DNA of 64,000 bases from NCBI GenBank assembly GCA_034359265.1, contig CP136892.1, forward strand, positions 88,513,501 through 88,577,500, written 5' to 3'. The position numbers and the translations under genes are program-made. The stretch is from Canna indica. Taxonomy: Eukaryota > Streptophyta > Magnoliopsida > Zingiberales > Cannaceae. The notes below the pieces were generated by a model. That model was not told where the DNA came from, searched no databases, and was given only the letters and a program-made list of their open reading frames with translations. This document shows, in pieces, positions 47,479 to 56,880 of the stretch (position 1 is its first letter; every line of letters begins with the position of its first letter).

Positions 47479-50270
47479 TGTAGAGCCGAGCCGAGTCGAG
47501 CCTAGTTGAGCCTAGAGAAGCCCAGCCAAGCCCAGCCAAGCCAAGCCAAGCTAAGAAAAGCCAAGCCAAGCCAAGCCAAGTCAAGCCAAGCCAAGCAAAG
47601 CCCAGCAACGCCAAGCCCAGCCAAGCCAAGTTGAGCCAATCCCAGCCAAGCCAAGCCGAGATGAGCCAAGCCGAGCCGTGCCAAGCCAAGCTCACATCAA
47701 GTTTGGCTAGGCTTGGCTATCCAAGCCGAGACTGGCCTAGCCAAGCCAATCCATGCTTGCAAAAAATCTGACAGAAATGAAAACGGAATTCAATTGAGTT
47801 CGAAAAAAATTCTACGCATGATGTGAGGTTGGCTAGGATAGGCTTGGCTTGACACGGCTCGGCTTGGCTGGGCTCGGCTAGACTTGGCTTGACTTGGCTT
47901 GGCTTAGCTTGGCTTGGCTTGGCTTGGCTTGGCTTGGCTTGGCTTAGCTTGGCTTGACTTGGCTTGGCTTGGCTTGGCTTATCAAGGCTCAACTTGGCTT
48001 GACTCGGCTCGGCTCTGCTAGGCTAGGCTCAGGTCAGCTCAGTTTGGCTCGTCTCAGCCTGGATAAGCAGTTGGTTAGGTTAGGCGCGAACGGCTCGGCT
48101 TGGCTAGGCTCGACTTGACTCGGCCCGTGTTAGCTTGGCTGAACTGAGCTTGACTCGGTTTGGCACACTTAACTCAGCTCGAACCGGCTCGGACTTGATT
48201 AAGCTCAACTTCGCTCGTCTCGGCTCACATCAAGCCGAGCCGTGCCAAGCCAACCTCACATCAAGCTTGGCTAGGCTTGGCTATCCAAGCCGAGACTGGC
48301 CTAGCCAAGCCAATCCATGCTTGCAAAAAATCTGACAGAAATGAAAACGAAATTCAATTGAGTTTGAAAAAAATTCTACGCATGATGTGAGGTTGGCTAG
48401 GATAGGCTTGGCTTGACACGGCTCGGCTTGGCTCAGCTTGGCTGTGCTTGGCTTGGCTTGGCTAGGCTTGGCTTGACTTGGCTTGGCTAGGCTAGCCTTG
48501 ACTTGTCTTGGCTTGGCTTGGCTGAGCTTGGCTTGGCTTGGCTTGGATTGGCTTGGCTTGGCTTGGCTTGGCTTGGCTTGGCTCGGCTTGGCTTGGCTTG
48601 GCTTGGCTCGGCTTGGCTGGGCTTAGCAAGGCTCAACTTGGCTTGACTCGACTCGGCTCGGCTCTGCTAGGCTAGATTCAGGTCAGCTCAGTTTGGCTCG
48701 TCTCAGCTAGGATAAGCAGTTGGTTAGGTTAGGCGCGAACGGCTCGGCTTGGCTAGGCTTGACTAGACTCGGCCCGTCTTAGCTTGACTGAACTATGCTT
48801 GGCTCGGTTTGGCACACTTAGCTCAGCCCGAACCAACTCGAACTTGATTAAGCTCAACTTCGCTCATCTCGGCTCACATCAAGCCGAGCCGTACCAAGCC
48901 AAACTCACATCAAGCTTAGCTAGGCTTGGCTATCCAAGCCGAGACTGGCCTAGCCTTAGGTTTGGCTTGGCTGGGTTTGGCTTGACTTGGCTGGACACGG
49001 CTTGGCTTGGCTTGGCTTGGCTTAGCTTGGCTTGGCTTGGCTTGGCTGGGCTTAGCAAGGCTCAACTTGGCTCGACTCGGCTCGGCTCGGCTCTGCTAGG
49101 CTAGGCTCAGGTCAGCTCAGTTTGGTTCGTCTCAGCTAGGATAAGTAGTTGGTTAGGGTAGGCACGAACGGCTCGGCTTGGCTAGGCTCGACTAGACTCG
49201 GCCCGTCTTAGCTTGGCTGAAGTGAGCTTGGTTCGGTTTGGCACACTTAGCTCAGCTCGAACCGGCTCGGACTTGATTAAGCTCAACTTCGCTCGTCTCG
49301 GATCGACTTAGCCTATCTATTTGTTAATCTACGCCGAGTCATTCACGCCTAACCGAGACAACTGCCTACTAGCCGAGATGAGCAAAGCTGAAGTGACTTG
49401 AACCTAGCCTTGCAGAGCCGAGCCTAGTTGAGCCTAGCGAAACCCAGCCAAGCCAAGTTAAGCCAAGCCAAGAAAAGTCAAGCCAAGCCAAGCCAAGCTA
49501 AGCCAAGCTAAGCCAAGCCCAGCCAAGCCAAGCGAAGCCAAGCCAAGCCAAGCTGAGCCAAGCCCAGCCAAGCCAAGCCGAGATGAGCCAAGCCGAGGTG
49601 TGCCAAGCCAAGCTCACATCAAGCTTGGCTAGGCTTGGCTATCCAAGCCGAGACTGGCCTAGCCAAGCCAATCCATGCTTGCAAAAAATCTGACAGAAAT
49701 GAAAACGAAATTCAATTGAGTTCGAAAAAAATTCTACGCTTGATGTGAGGTTGGCTAGGATAGGCTTGGCTTGACACGGCTCGGCTTGGCTCAGCTTGGC
49801 TGTGCTTGGCTTGGCTTGGCTTGGCTAGGCTTGGCTTGACTTGGCTTGGCTTGGCTTGGCTTGGCTGGGCTTGGCTGGGCTTAGCAAGGCTCAACTTGGC
49901 TCCACTCGGCTTTGCTAGGCTAGGCTTAGGTCAGCTCAGTTTGGCTCGTCTCAGCTAGGATAAGTAGTTGGTTAGGTTAGGCGCGAATGGCTCAGCTTGG
50001 CTAGGCTCGACTAGACTCGGCCCGTCTTAGCTTGGCTGAACTCAGCTTGGCTCGGTTTGGCACACTTAGCTCAACTCGAATCGGCTCGGACATGATTAAG
50101 CTCAACTTCGCTTGTCTCGGCTCGGCTTAGCCTATCTATTTCTTAAGCTATGCCGAGTCGTTCACGCCTAACCGAGCCAACTGCCTATCCTAGCCTAAAT
50201 GAATTAAGTTTGCTTGACCACTTGTTTGAATATTGAAATGCTGTCGTCCCTCTGGGTTTATTTTGTTCAG

Positions 50271-51035
50271 GTTGCTGGCACATGCTAAGTTTGCATATGT
50301 GAAATCAAAAGAAGCATCTGCACAGAAGGGAAGTTGGTGGTCTTTTAGTTGGTATGTAGAATGTAGGGACAACTTTTTTGTCTGTCATTTTTGTTTGTGC
50401 TATGTGTCTAACATTAAAAGCTGTAGATACTTTGCACATGCATATGTATTATAATTTATGACAATTGCTATTATCTTCTTTGTCTTTACTTCATATAATA
50501 TGCGGACTTCAGAAGATCCTTCAGTGGCAAGTAAATCTAGTGAATCACAGTTGGTTGAAGAGAAGTTGACCAAGGAAGAATGGCAGGCAATCAATGAGAT
50601 GCTGAGCTACCAGCCTGATGAGGACACTACCTCTCTCTTAGGGAAGGACTTGCAGAATATGATGCAATACCTTATAGAAGTGTCCATTGGAAAAGCTGCA
50701 GCTCGAATCATCAATACTGAGGAGATGGAGATCCTTTGTGGCAGATTTGAAGAACTTAATGTTATCACCAAGCTGTACCCTAGAACCATCCACTGTATTG
50801 TGGTTTATCGACTCCTGAAGGGTCACTTGCTGAGGTTTGTTTTCTTTTATACGAAGGTTTGTTTTTTTTTTTTACTTTTGATGATTTATTGTTTATTGAT
50901 TCTGTTAATTTTTGTATGCAGAGCATTGTTAGTGAGAGGGAGGCTAATGCTCTGGATGCTAGTTTTATACATGCACCTATTGGTGAGGGTGTAGATTGGC
51001 GGCTCACAGCAGCTATTGCTCCATGTCATGTGACG
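50271..51035 (+). pseudogene. VPS13-like (chorein) gene fragment, three exons, broken
   Basis: Three exon-like pieces match the N-terminal region of plant VPS13-type bulk lipid-transfer proteins of membrane contact sites. Exon a, 50271-50351, includes AKFAYVKSKEASAQKGSWWS and has good TTCAG acceptor and GTATGT donor. Exon b, about 50504-50834, includes LTKEEWQAINEMLSYQPDED and LNVITKLYPRTIHC. Exon c, 50922-51035, includes NALDASFIHAPIGEGVDWRL and ends APCHVTV before GTAAT. Family recognition is from memory. Defects: exon b lacks AG at the phase-matching acceptor (GCGGACTTC), and joining instead after TTCAG gives TGA. Exon b also shifts frame near 50808-50815 relative to exon c (PEGSLAE is read out of frame). 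The gene's start and later exons are absent: satellite ends 75 bp upstream and repeats begin about 165 bp downstream. Confidence 0.72.
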
Positions 51036-51199
51036 GTAATTCTCAGACCTTAACATACATGTGTAAAAGTTGCCATCTAAAATGATAAAAGCTATTATTT
51101 TATCTTGCATTCTGAGTTTCTCCTGTTTACTGAAAATTCTGATCACTACTTAAATTCAAGTGTTTGATAACATTATGGAGATATGCTTAAGAGAAGTGG

Positions 51200-51370
51200 G
51201 CGTCATGGTTTTAAAATTTGTACCGTAGTACGGGCAGTACAGACCATTTTTGTTTAAAAATTGGTAATCGGTACACCCGGTACTTTATAATACCGCCCAT
51301 ATCAGGCAGTACCGCCCAATATGGGATGTAGAGATGGTGCACTTTGCACCATACTGCACCGATATGGTGC
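51200..51370. repeat. GTACC/GGTAC-rich dispersed repeat fragment
   Basis: Short inverted motifs recur (GTACCG, CGGTAC, TACCGCCC, GCAGTACCGCCC), with GGTGCA/TGCACC pairs near 51335-51372. This looks like part of a transposable element, but no termini are identified. Confidence 0.45.
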
Positions 51371-51376
51371 AGAGGG

Positions 51377-51590
51377 GTTTAGGGTTTCAGCGGTTTACTG
51401 GAGTTTATGTGTTTAGAGGTTTAGATGTTATGGCTTATAGGGAGTTTAGGGTTTCAGCGGTTTACTGGAGTTTATGTGTTTAGAGGTTTAGATGTTTATG
51501 GCTTATAGGGGGTTCAGGGTTCATGGTTTCGGGTGTTTATGGCTTATAGGGGGTTCAGGGTTTCGGGGTTCAAGGTTCAGGGGTTTCGGG
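51377..51590. repeat. 67-bp tandem repeat, telomere-like composition
   Basis: GGGTTTCAGCGGTTTACTGG recurs at 51382 and 51449 (period 67 bp), followed by partial copies sharing GGCTTATAGGG. It grades into the (TTTAGGG) tract to the right. Confidence 0.8.
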
Positions 51591-51848
51591 TTTTCGGGTT
51601 TAGGGTTTAGGGTTTCGGGTTTCGGGTTTCGAGTTTCGGGTTTCGGGTTTGGGGTCTAGGGTCTAGGGTCTAGGTTTTAGGGTTTTAGGGTTTTAGGGTC
51701 TAGGGTCTAGGGTTTGGGGTTTAGGGTCTGGGTTTTAGGGTCTAGGGTCTAGGGTTTAGGGTTTAGGGTTTAGGGTCTAGGGTCGAGGGTCTAGGGTTTT
51801 AGGGTTTAGGGTTTAGGGTTTAGGGTTTAGGGTTTAGGGTTTAGGGTA
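51590..51848 (+). repeat. Interstitial plant telomeric repeat
   Basis: Degenerate TTTAGGG units (GGGTCTA, GGGTTTC, GGGTTTTA variants) become nearly perfect from about 51800 to 51847 with seven-base periodicity. G-rich strand is plus. The tract stops exactly where the 294-bp satellite and the large duplicated segment begin, so it may mark an old break-repair or fusion junction. Confidence 0.9.
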
Positions 51849-52230
51849 TCCACTTTCAACGAACCTCACATGGTTGAAACCGACTCGCGGAGTAAAATTT
51901 TCGTGGGGTACTTTGCTAATTTTTAAATTTTATTATAAATTTTATTTTTTCAATTAAACTCTTTCAGAAGGCACAAAAAATATGAAATGACAATCGAAAA
52001 ATACACAGTCAGTCTTGTAAAATGATCAGAAAAATCACACTCGCAACGAAGAACTAGATTTGGAGTTAAAATAAGTTTGAAAGAAATTCTAAAAATAGTA
52101 TAATATTTAAAAAATCATAACTAATTCATACGGAGTCTGTTTTCATATAACCACACATGGTTGAAATTGGCTCGTGTAGTAGAATTTTCATGGGGTACTT
52201 TGCTAATTTTTAAAATTAATTATATATTTT
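51849..52230 (+). repeat. 294-bp satellite, about 1.3 monomers (outlier)
   Basis: Carries the anchors ATCATAACTAATTCATACGG (near 52114) and GGGGTACTTTGCTAATTTTT twice. It corresponds to 56498-56880 at the end of the main 294-bp array, because the surrounding segment is duplicated. Confidence 0.85.
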
Positions 52231-53440
52231 ATATTATATTACATTCAAATTTATAGTTATATTTAATTAATGTCAATTATAGCGGTTAATTGTTAGCACG
52301 ACAGTATAGTCAACACCAAAATTATTATTATTTTATCACTAAGGATCTCACAAATATTAGTAATAATAGAAAAAAATATTTTAAAGAATCCTACAATATT
52401 CTTGTCCTTCTACCTGATATTTGTGTTCTCATATACTGATGTTTGGTTTATTTAAAAAAATATTAGTATATATTGTCATTCGATATGTAGCAAAGTGTAA
52501 TAAACAATATATTTTTGATGTTAACAATTATATTAATAGATATTTGAGGTCGGAATATAATTGACATGGATTCAAAATTTTAGAGTAGACTATGTCTAAA
52601 TAAAAAATTGTGTATATTTATTAATTAACTTATAGTTTCAGATATATTTATCATTTTTTTCATACTAACAAGTTCATTTGCTGCGAATGTATATGATGTA
52701 TATAAAATGCTTAATTATATTTTTGGTCATCCAAAATATCATATTTTTTTCGTTTGGCCTCTCATTTTTAAAAACTTTTCGTTTAACCCATCAAAAATAA
52801 TTTTCATTTTCATTTGGTTCCTCCATTAATTTTTCGTTAACTTTTGATGTTAAGTGCCAACATGAAATATTGACATGGACTAAAGGGGAACCAAACGGAA
52901 AAAAATAAAATATTTTAAGGGACTAGACCTACTAAAATTGAATTTTGATGCGTCTTTATTAAATGGTGTGGTATTAGATTAATTGTTAGATATGTCAATG
53001 ATAATTGTTCATGTTTTACGGTTTGATAATTGTTCATTGGTTTCTTCCTTATTCACGGAAGGAGATGATATTTTACAGCTTGAAGCTTTAGCGATTAAAA
53101 AAGACATCAAATTTGCAATTAAATATGACCTACAATTATATTGAGTCGGGTAGACTTTGAAAATAGCGAGCGACTAATAATGTTAGAGTTTTCAAAGACA
53201 ATTTTGTTTAGCCTAATGAACATTTGTGTTGATGCTTTATTAGTTTAATGAATAGTTTTTATTGGTAAAAAAATATCCTCATTTATTAAAATCAAAAGAA
53301 ATAAACTGTTTAAAAAATCAAAACAAGAACATTTGTGGTAAAAAAATAAAAGGAAAAAGATTTATTAAATTTACATTTTTTTTTTTTTAAAAAAAAACAA
53401 TTCTCATTGAAGCACAGGCTGTCTATTACAGTGACATCGA

Positions 53441-53510
53441 CTCACGTGTTTTACACGTGAGTGCCCCCTTTTGCCCCCTTTCTCCCAAAGCAGCTTTGCA
53501 TAAATAAATA
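53441..53510 (+). promoter_or_regulatory. G-box palindrome and TATA-like box of RS-like copy 1
   Basis: A perfect inverted repeat CTCACGTGT-TTT-ACACGTGAG (53441-53461) carries two CACGTG G-boxes, typical bZIP/bHLH sites in plants. A TATA-like ATAAATAAATA lies at 53500-53510, about 64 bp before the ATG at 53574. A telo-box-like AAACCCTAA (53561-53569) precedes the start, as in many plant genes for RNA-processing and translation proteins. Function is inferred from motifs only. Confidence 0.55.
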
Positions 53511-53573
53511 GGGAAGCCACTTCTTTCCCAAATCTAATCTCCCCCAAACCCTCCGAGGCGAAACCCTAATCCA

Positions 53574-54005
53574 ATGGAGAGGGGCTCTGAGCGGGAACGA
53601 TCGAGCCGCAAGTCATCTAAAGATCATGAACTTCATCGAGACACTTCAAAGGATCATCAGCGCGAGCGCGATCGTGACTGGGAACGCGACCAGAAACAAC
53701 GCCATCGCCACCACCACGGTAGCAGCAAGAACTCGACGAGAGGCGCCACCGCGGTGACGACCGCTGCCACCATTCCAGGGAGCTCTCGGCCTCCGACACC
53801 GAGCCAGACTATGGCCGCCGCCGTGAGCGCTCCTCCAGTCGGGCGTGGGACTCGGTCGAGCGCGAGTGGTCCGAGGAGCGGCGGTATCATTCTTCTCATA
53901 AGAGGAAGGAGCACGGGAACGAGGAGAATCTAGATAGGAGTGGGAAGAAGGCTAGGGTTTCGTATGGGGAGAGGGACGGTAAAAGGGAGAGGCGACAGTT
54001 TGAGG
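53574..54005 (+). pseudogene. RS-like gene first exon, copy 1 (frameshifted, truncated)
   Basis: ATG at 53574 opens MERGSERERSSRKSSKDHEL and a run of R/D/H-rich residues (HHHGSSKNSTR), typical of disordered N-termini of splicing-associated proteins. Near 53740 (GACGAGAGGCG) the reading shifts: the coding-like continuation (RELSASDTEPDYGRRRERSS, then HKRKEHGNEENLDRSGKKAR) is in another frame, as if two bases were added. Copy 2 has the same shift, so it predates the duplication. At 54005 the gene stops and AGCC pentamers, then 294-bp satellite, follow. The protein family is not identified. Confidence 0.6.
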
Positions 54006-54007
54006 AC

Positions 54008-54040
54008 ACAAGCCCAACCAAGCCCAGCCCAGCCTAGCCA
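54008..54040 (+). repeat. Short AGCC patch between RS-like exon and 294-bp satellite
   Basis: About 30 bp of AGCCC/AGCC pentamers (AAGCCCAACCAAGCCCAGCC), resembling the 46-kb array, lies exactly at the breakpoint of RS-like copy 1. Confidence 0.6.
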
Positions 54041-56880
54041 TGACAATAATGGTTTTACGAACTCAATATCGCGCTCGGCTCAAATTGTGAAATGGCTGAG
54101 AAAATCACCGTCGCAACGAACCTGACAGAACTGGATTCAAAGTTAAAATGAGCTGGAAAAATTTTTTGGAAGAAATATAGGGTTCGAAAAATCATAACTA
54201 ATTCATAAGGAGTCCGCTTTCAGCAAACTGCACATGATTGAAACCAGCTTGTAGAGTAGAATTTTCGTATGAAACTTTGCTAATTTTAAGATTCATTATA
54301 TATTTTATTTTTTATAATTAAACTCTTTCAAGAGGCACGAAAAATATGAAACTGCGCCTGAAAAATATGCACTCAATTTTGTAAAATGGGTAGGAAAATC
54401 ACGGTCACAACGAACCTTACAGAACTGGATTCGGAGTTAAAATGAGTTCGGAAGAAATTTTGGAAGTAATATGGGATTTGAAAAAACATAACTAATTCGT
54501 ACGGAGTTCGCTTTCAGCAAACTACGTATGGTTGAAACCGACTTGTAGAGTAGAATTTTCGTGTGGTGTTTTGTTAATTTTTAAAATTTATTATATATTT
54601 TATTTTTATAAATTAAACTATTTCAGAAGGCATGAAAAATACGAAACGATGCCTGAAAAATATGCAGTTAATTTTGTAAAATTGTTAGGAAAATTACGGT
54701 CGCAACAAACTTGACATAACCGGATTCAGAGTTAAAATGAGCTCGGTTGAAATTCAGAAACTAATATTAGGTTCGAAAAATCATAACTAATTCATACGTA
54801 GTCCGTTTTCAGCAAACTGCACATGGTTGAAATCGGCTTGTAGAGTAAAATTACCGTGGGGTACTTTGCTAATTTTTAAAATTTATTATATATTTTATTT
54901 CTTAAATTAAACTCTTTTTGGAGGCATGAAATATATAAAACGATGTCCGATAAATATGCAGTCAATTTTGTAAAATGGCTAGGAAAATTACAGTCACAAC
55001 AAACTTGACATAACTTAATTCGGAGTTAAAATGAGCCCAAAAAAAATTCTAGAAGCAATATCAAATTTAAAAAATCATAACTAATTCATACCGAGTCTGC
55101 TTTCAACAAACTGCACACGGTTGAAAACGACTTGCAGAGTAGAATTTTCGTTAGGGTACTTTCCTAAATTTTAAAATTTATTATATATTTTATTTTTATA
55201 ATTAAATTTTTTCAAGGGGCACAAAAAATAAAATGATGCCCAAAAAATATGCAGTCAATTTTGTTAAATGGCTAGGGAAATCGCGGTCGCAACTAACATG
55301 ACATAACTGGATTCAGAGTTAAAATGAGCTCGAAAGAAATTTTGGAAGCAATATCGAGTTCGGAAAATCACAACTAATTCACATGGATTCCTCTTTCAGT
55401 AAACTACACATGATTGAAACCGGCTCGCAAAGTAGAATTTTCGTAGGGGACTTTACTAATTTTTAAAATTTATTATATATTTTATTTTCATAATAAAACT
55501 CTTTCAAGAGGCACGAAAAATATAAAATGATGCTTGAAAAATATGCAGTCAATTTTGTTAAATGACTAGGAAAATCGTGGTCGCAACAAACCTAACAGAA
55601 CTAGATTCCGAGTTAAAATGAGCCCGAAAGAAATTCTAGAAGCAATATTGGATTCGAAAAATCATAACTATTTCATATTGATTTTTCTTTCAGCCAACTG
55701 CATATGGTTGAAATTGGCTCGCAGCGTAAAATTTTCGTTGGGCACTTTGCTAATTTTTAAAATTCATTATATATTTTATTTTCGTAATTAAACTCTTTTA
55801 GGAGGTATGAAAAATATGAAATGACGCCCGAAAAATATGCAGTTAACTTTGTTAAATGTCTAAGAAAATTATGGTCACAACGAACCTAACAGAACTGGAT
55901 TCAGAGTAAAATGAGCATGAAAGAAATTCTGAAAATAATATTAGATTTACAAAATTTTAATTTTCGTGAAGCACTTTGCCAATTTTTAAAATTCATTATA
56001 TATTTTATTTTTACAATTAAACTCTTCCAAATCATACGAAAAATATGAAACGATTCTCGAAAAAGATGCAGTCAGTCTCGTGAAATGACCAAGAAAATTG
56101 CGTTTGCAACGAACCTGACATAACTAGATTCAGAGTTAAAATGAGCTCGTAAGAAATTCTAGAAATCAATATTGGGTTCGGAAAATCATAACTAATTCAT
56201 ACGGAGTCCGCTTTCAGCGAACCTCACATGGTTGAAACCGACTTGAGGGGTAAAATTTTCGTGGCATACTTTGCTAATTTTTAAAATTTGTTATATATTT
56301 TATTTTTGCAATTAAACTTTTTTAGGAGTCACGAAAAATATTAAATGACATCTCAAAAATAGGCAGGTAGTCTTGTAAAATGGCCAGGAAAATCACGCTC
56401 GCAACGAACCTGACAGAACTAGATTCGGAGTTAAAATGAGTCCGTAAAAATTTCTGGAAATAATATTAAGTTCAAAAAAATCATAACTAATTCATACGAT
56501 ATCCACTTTCAGTGACCGCACATGCTTTAAACCGACTCGCGGCGCTCATTTTCGTGGGGTACTTTGCTAATTTTTAAATTTTATTATAAATTTTATTTTT
56601 TCAATTAAACTCTTTCAGAAGATACAAAAAATATGAAATGACAATCGAAAAATACGTAGTCAGTCTTGTAAAATGGTCAGGAAAATGACACTCGCAACGA
56701 ACTTGACAGAACTAGATTTGGAGTTAAAATGAGTCCGAATGAAATTCTAGAAGCAATATAATATTTGAAAAATCATAACTAATTCATACGGAGTCCATTT
56801 TCAAATAATCGCACATGGTTGAAATTGGCTCGTGTAGTAGAATTTTCGTGGGGTACTTTACTAATTTTTAAAATTAATTA
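54041..56880 (+). repeat. 294-bp satellite array, about nine monomers
   Basis: The anchor CATAACTAATTCAT or a variant occurs near 54193, 54487, 54782, 55076, 55369, 55663, 56187, 56482 and 56774. Spacing is 292-295 bp except 524 bp between 55663 and 56187, where the monomer near 55945 has lost about 65 bp including its anchor. Other conserved parts are ACTTTGCTAATTTTTAAAAT, ATTAAACTCTTTC and CCTGACAGAACTGGATTC. The last-named region resembles loop 1 of the big satellite. Confidence 0.9.

Larger units (their letters stand above)
3581..50195. repeat. Giant palindromic GGCTT/AAGCC satellite array (about 46.6 kb with insertions)
   Basis: Almost every base belongs to degenerate pentamers (GGCTT, GGCTC and complements AAGCC, GAGCC) broken by two recurring loops. 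Loop 1 runs from CTCACATCA to TGATGTGAG, includes an A-rich core (GCAAAAAATCTGACAG, GGAATTCAATTGAG), and recurs about 50 times. Loop 2 includes CCTATCTATTTGTTAAGCTA. The loops alternate, separated by arms that are inverted copies of one another. Core-to-core spacing in clean stretches is about 640-1100 bp, varying mainly through pentamer track length. Large open frames (AWLGL and AKPSQ repeats) are by-products. A hAT-like MITE, a plastid fragment and two LTR copies interrupt the array. The right end (50195) stops at the outer edge of loop 2, beside a VPS13-like fragment. Confidence 0.95.
45171..50195 (+). repeat. Array block 7, forward units around an LTR
   Basis: Forward cores lie near 45353, 47757, 48318 and 49679. 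In the first unit the probable LTR (45586-47478) stands where arm A and loop 2 should be. The array stops at 50195 just beyond loop 2 (ACTGCCTATCCTAGCC), adjoining non-satellite DNA. Confidence 0.8.
51850..54005 (+). repeat. Duplicated segment, copy 1
   Basis: Matches 56500-58754 in order: end of the 294-bp satellite, an AT-rich stretch (GCGGTTAATTGTTAGCA, AACAAGTTCATTTGCTGCGA, TTTTCGTTAACTTTTGATG), a G-box palindrome, a TATA-like box and the RS-like first exon. It stops inside that exon at 54005. Relative to copy 2 it lacks blocks of roughly 110 and 40 bp near 53160-53210. The AT-rich part (52231-53400) has no recognised gene. Confidence 0.85.

Noticed and set aside
46549..47505. Overlapping frames of 277 and 311 codons on opposite strands
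   Set aside because: Low-complexity R/E/G or S/P/T composition inside the probable LTR; no gag, protease, integrase or reverse transcriptase motif.
3581..50195. CRISPR-like array of regularly spaced repeats
   Set aside because: Units are hundreds of bases long, spacers are themselves repeats, and the context is a plant nuclear genome.
51590..51848. A true chromosome end
   Set aside because: Degenerate, about 260 bp long, and followed by 12 kb of other sequence; it is interstitial.
53574..53933. An intact 119-residue protein at RS-like copy 1
   Set aside because: The annotated frame leaves the conserved coding-like frame after about residue 57; the tail is an out-of-frame reading.
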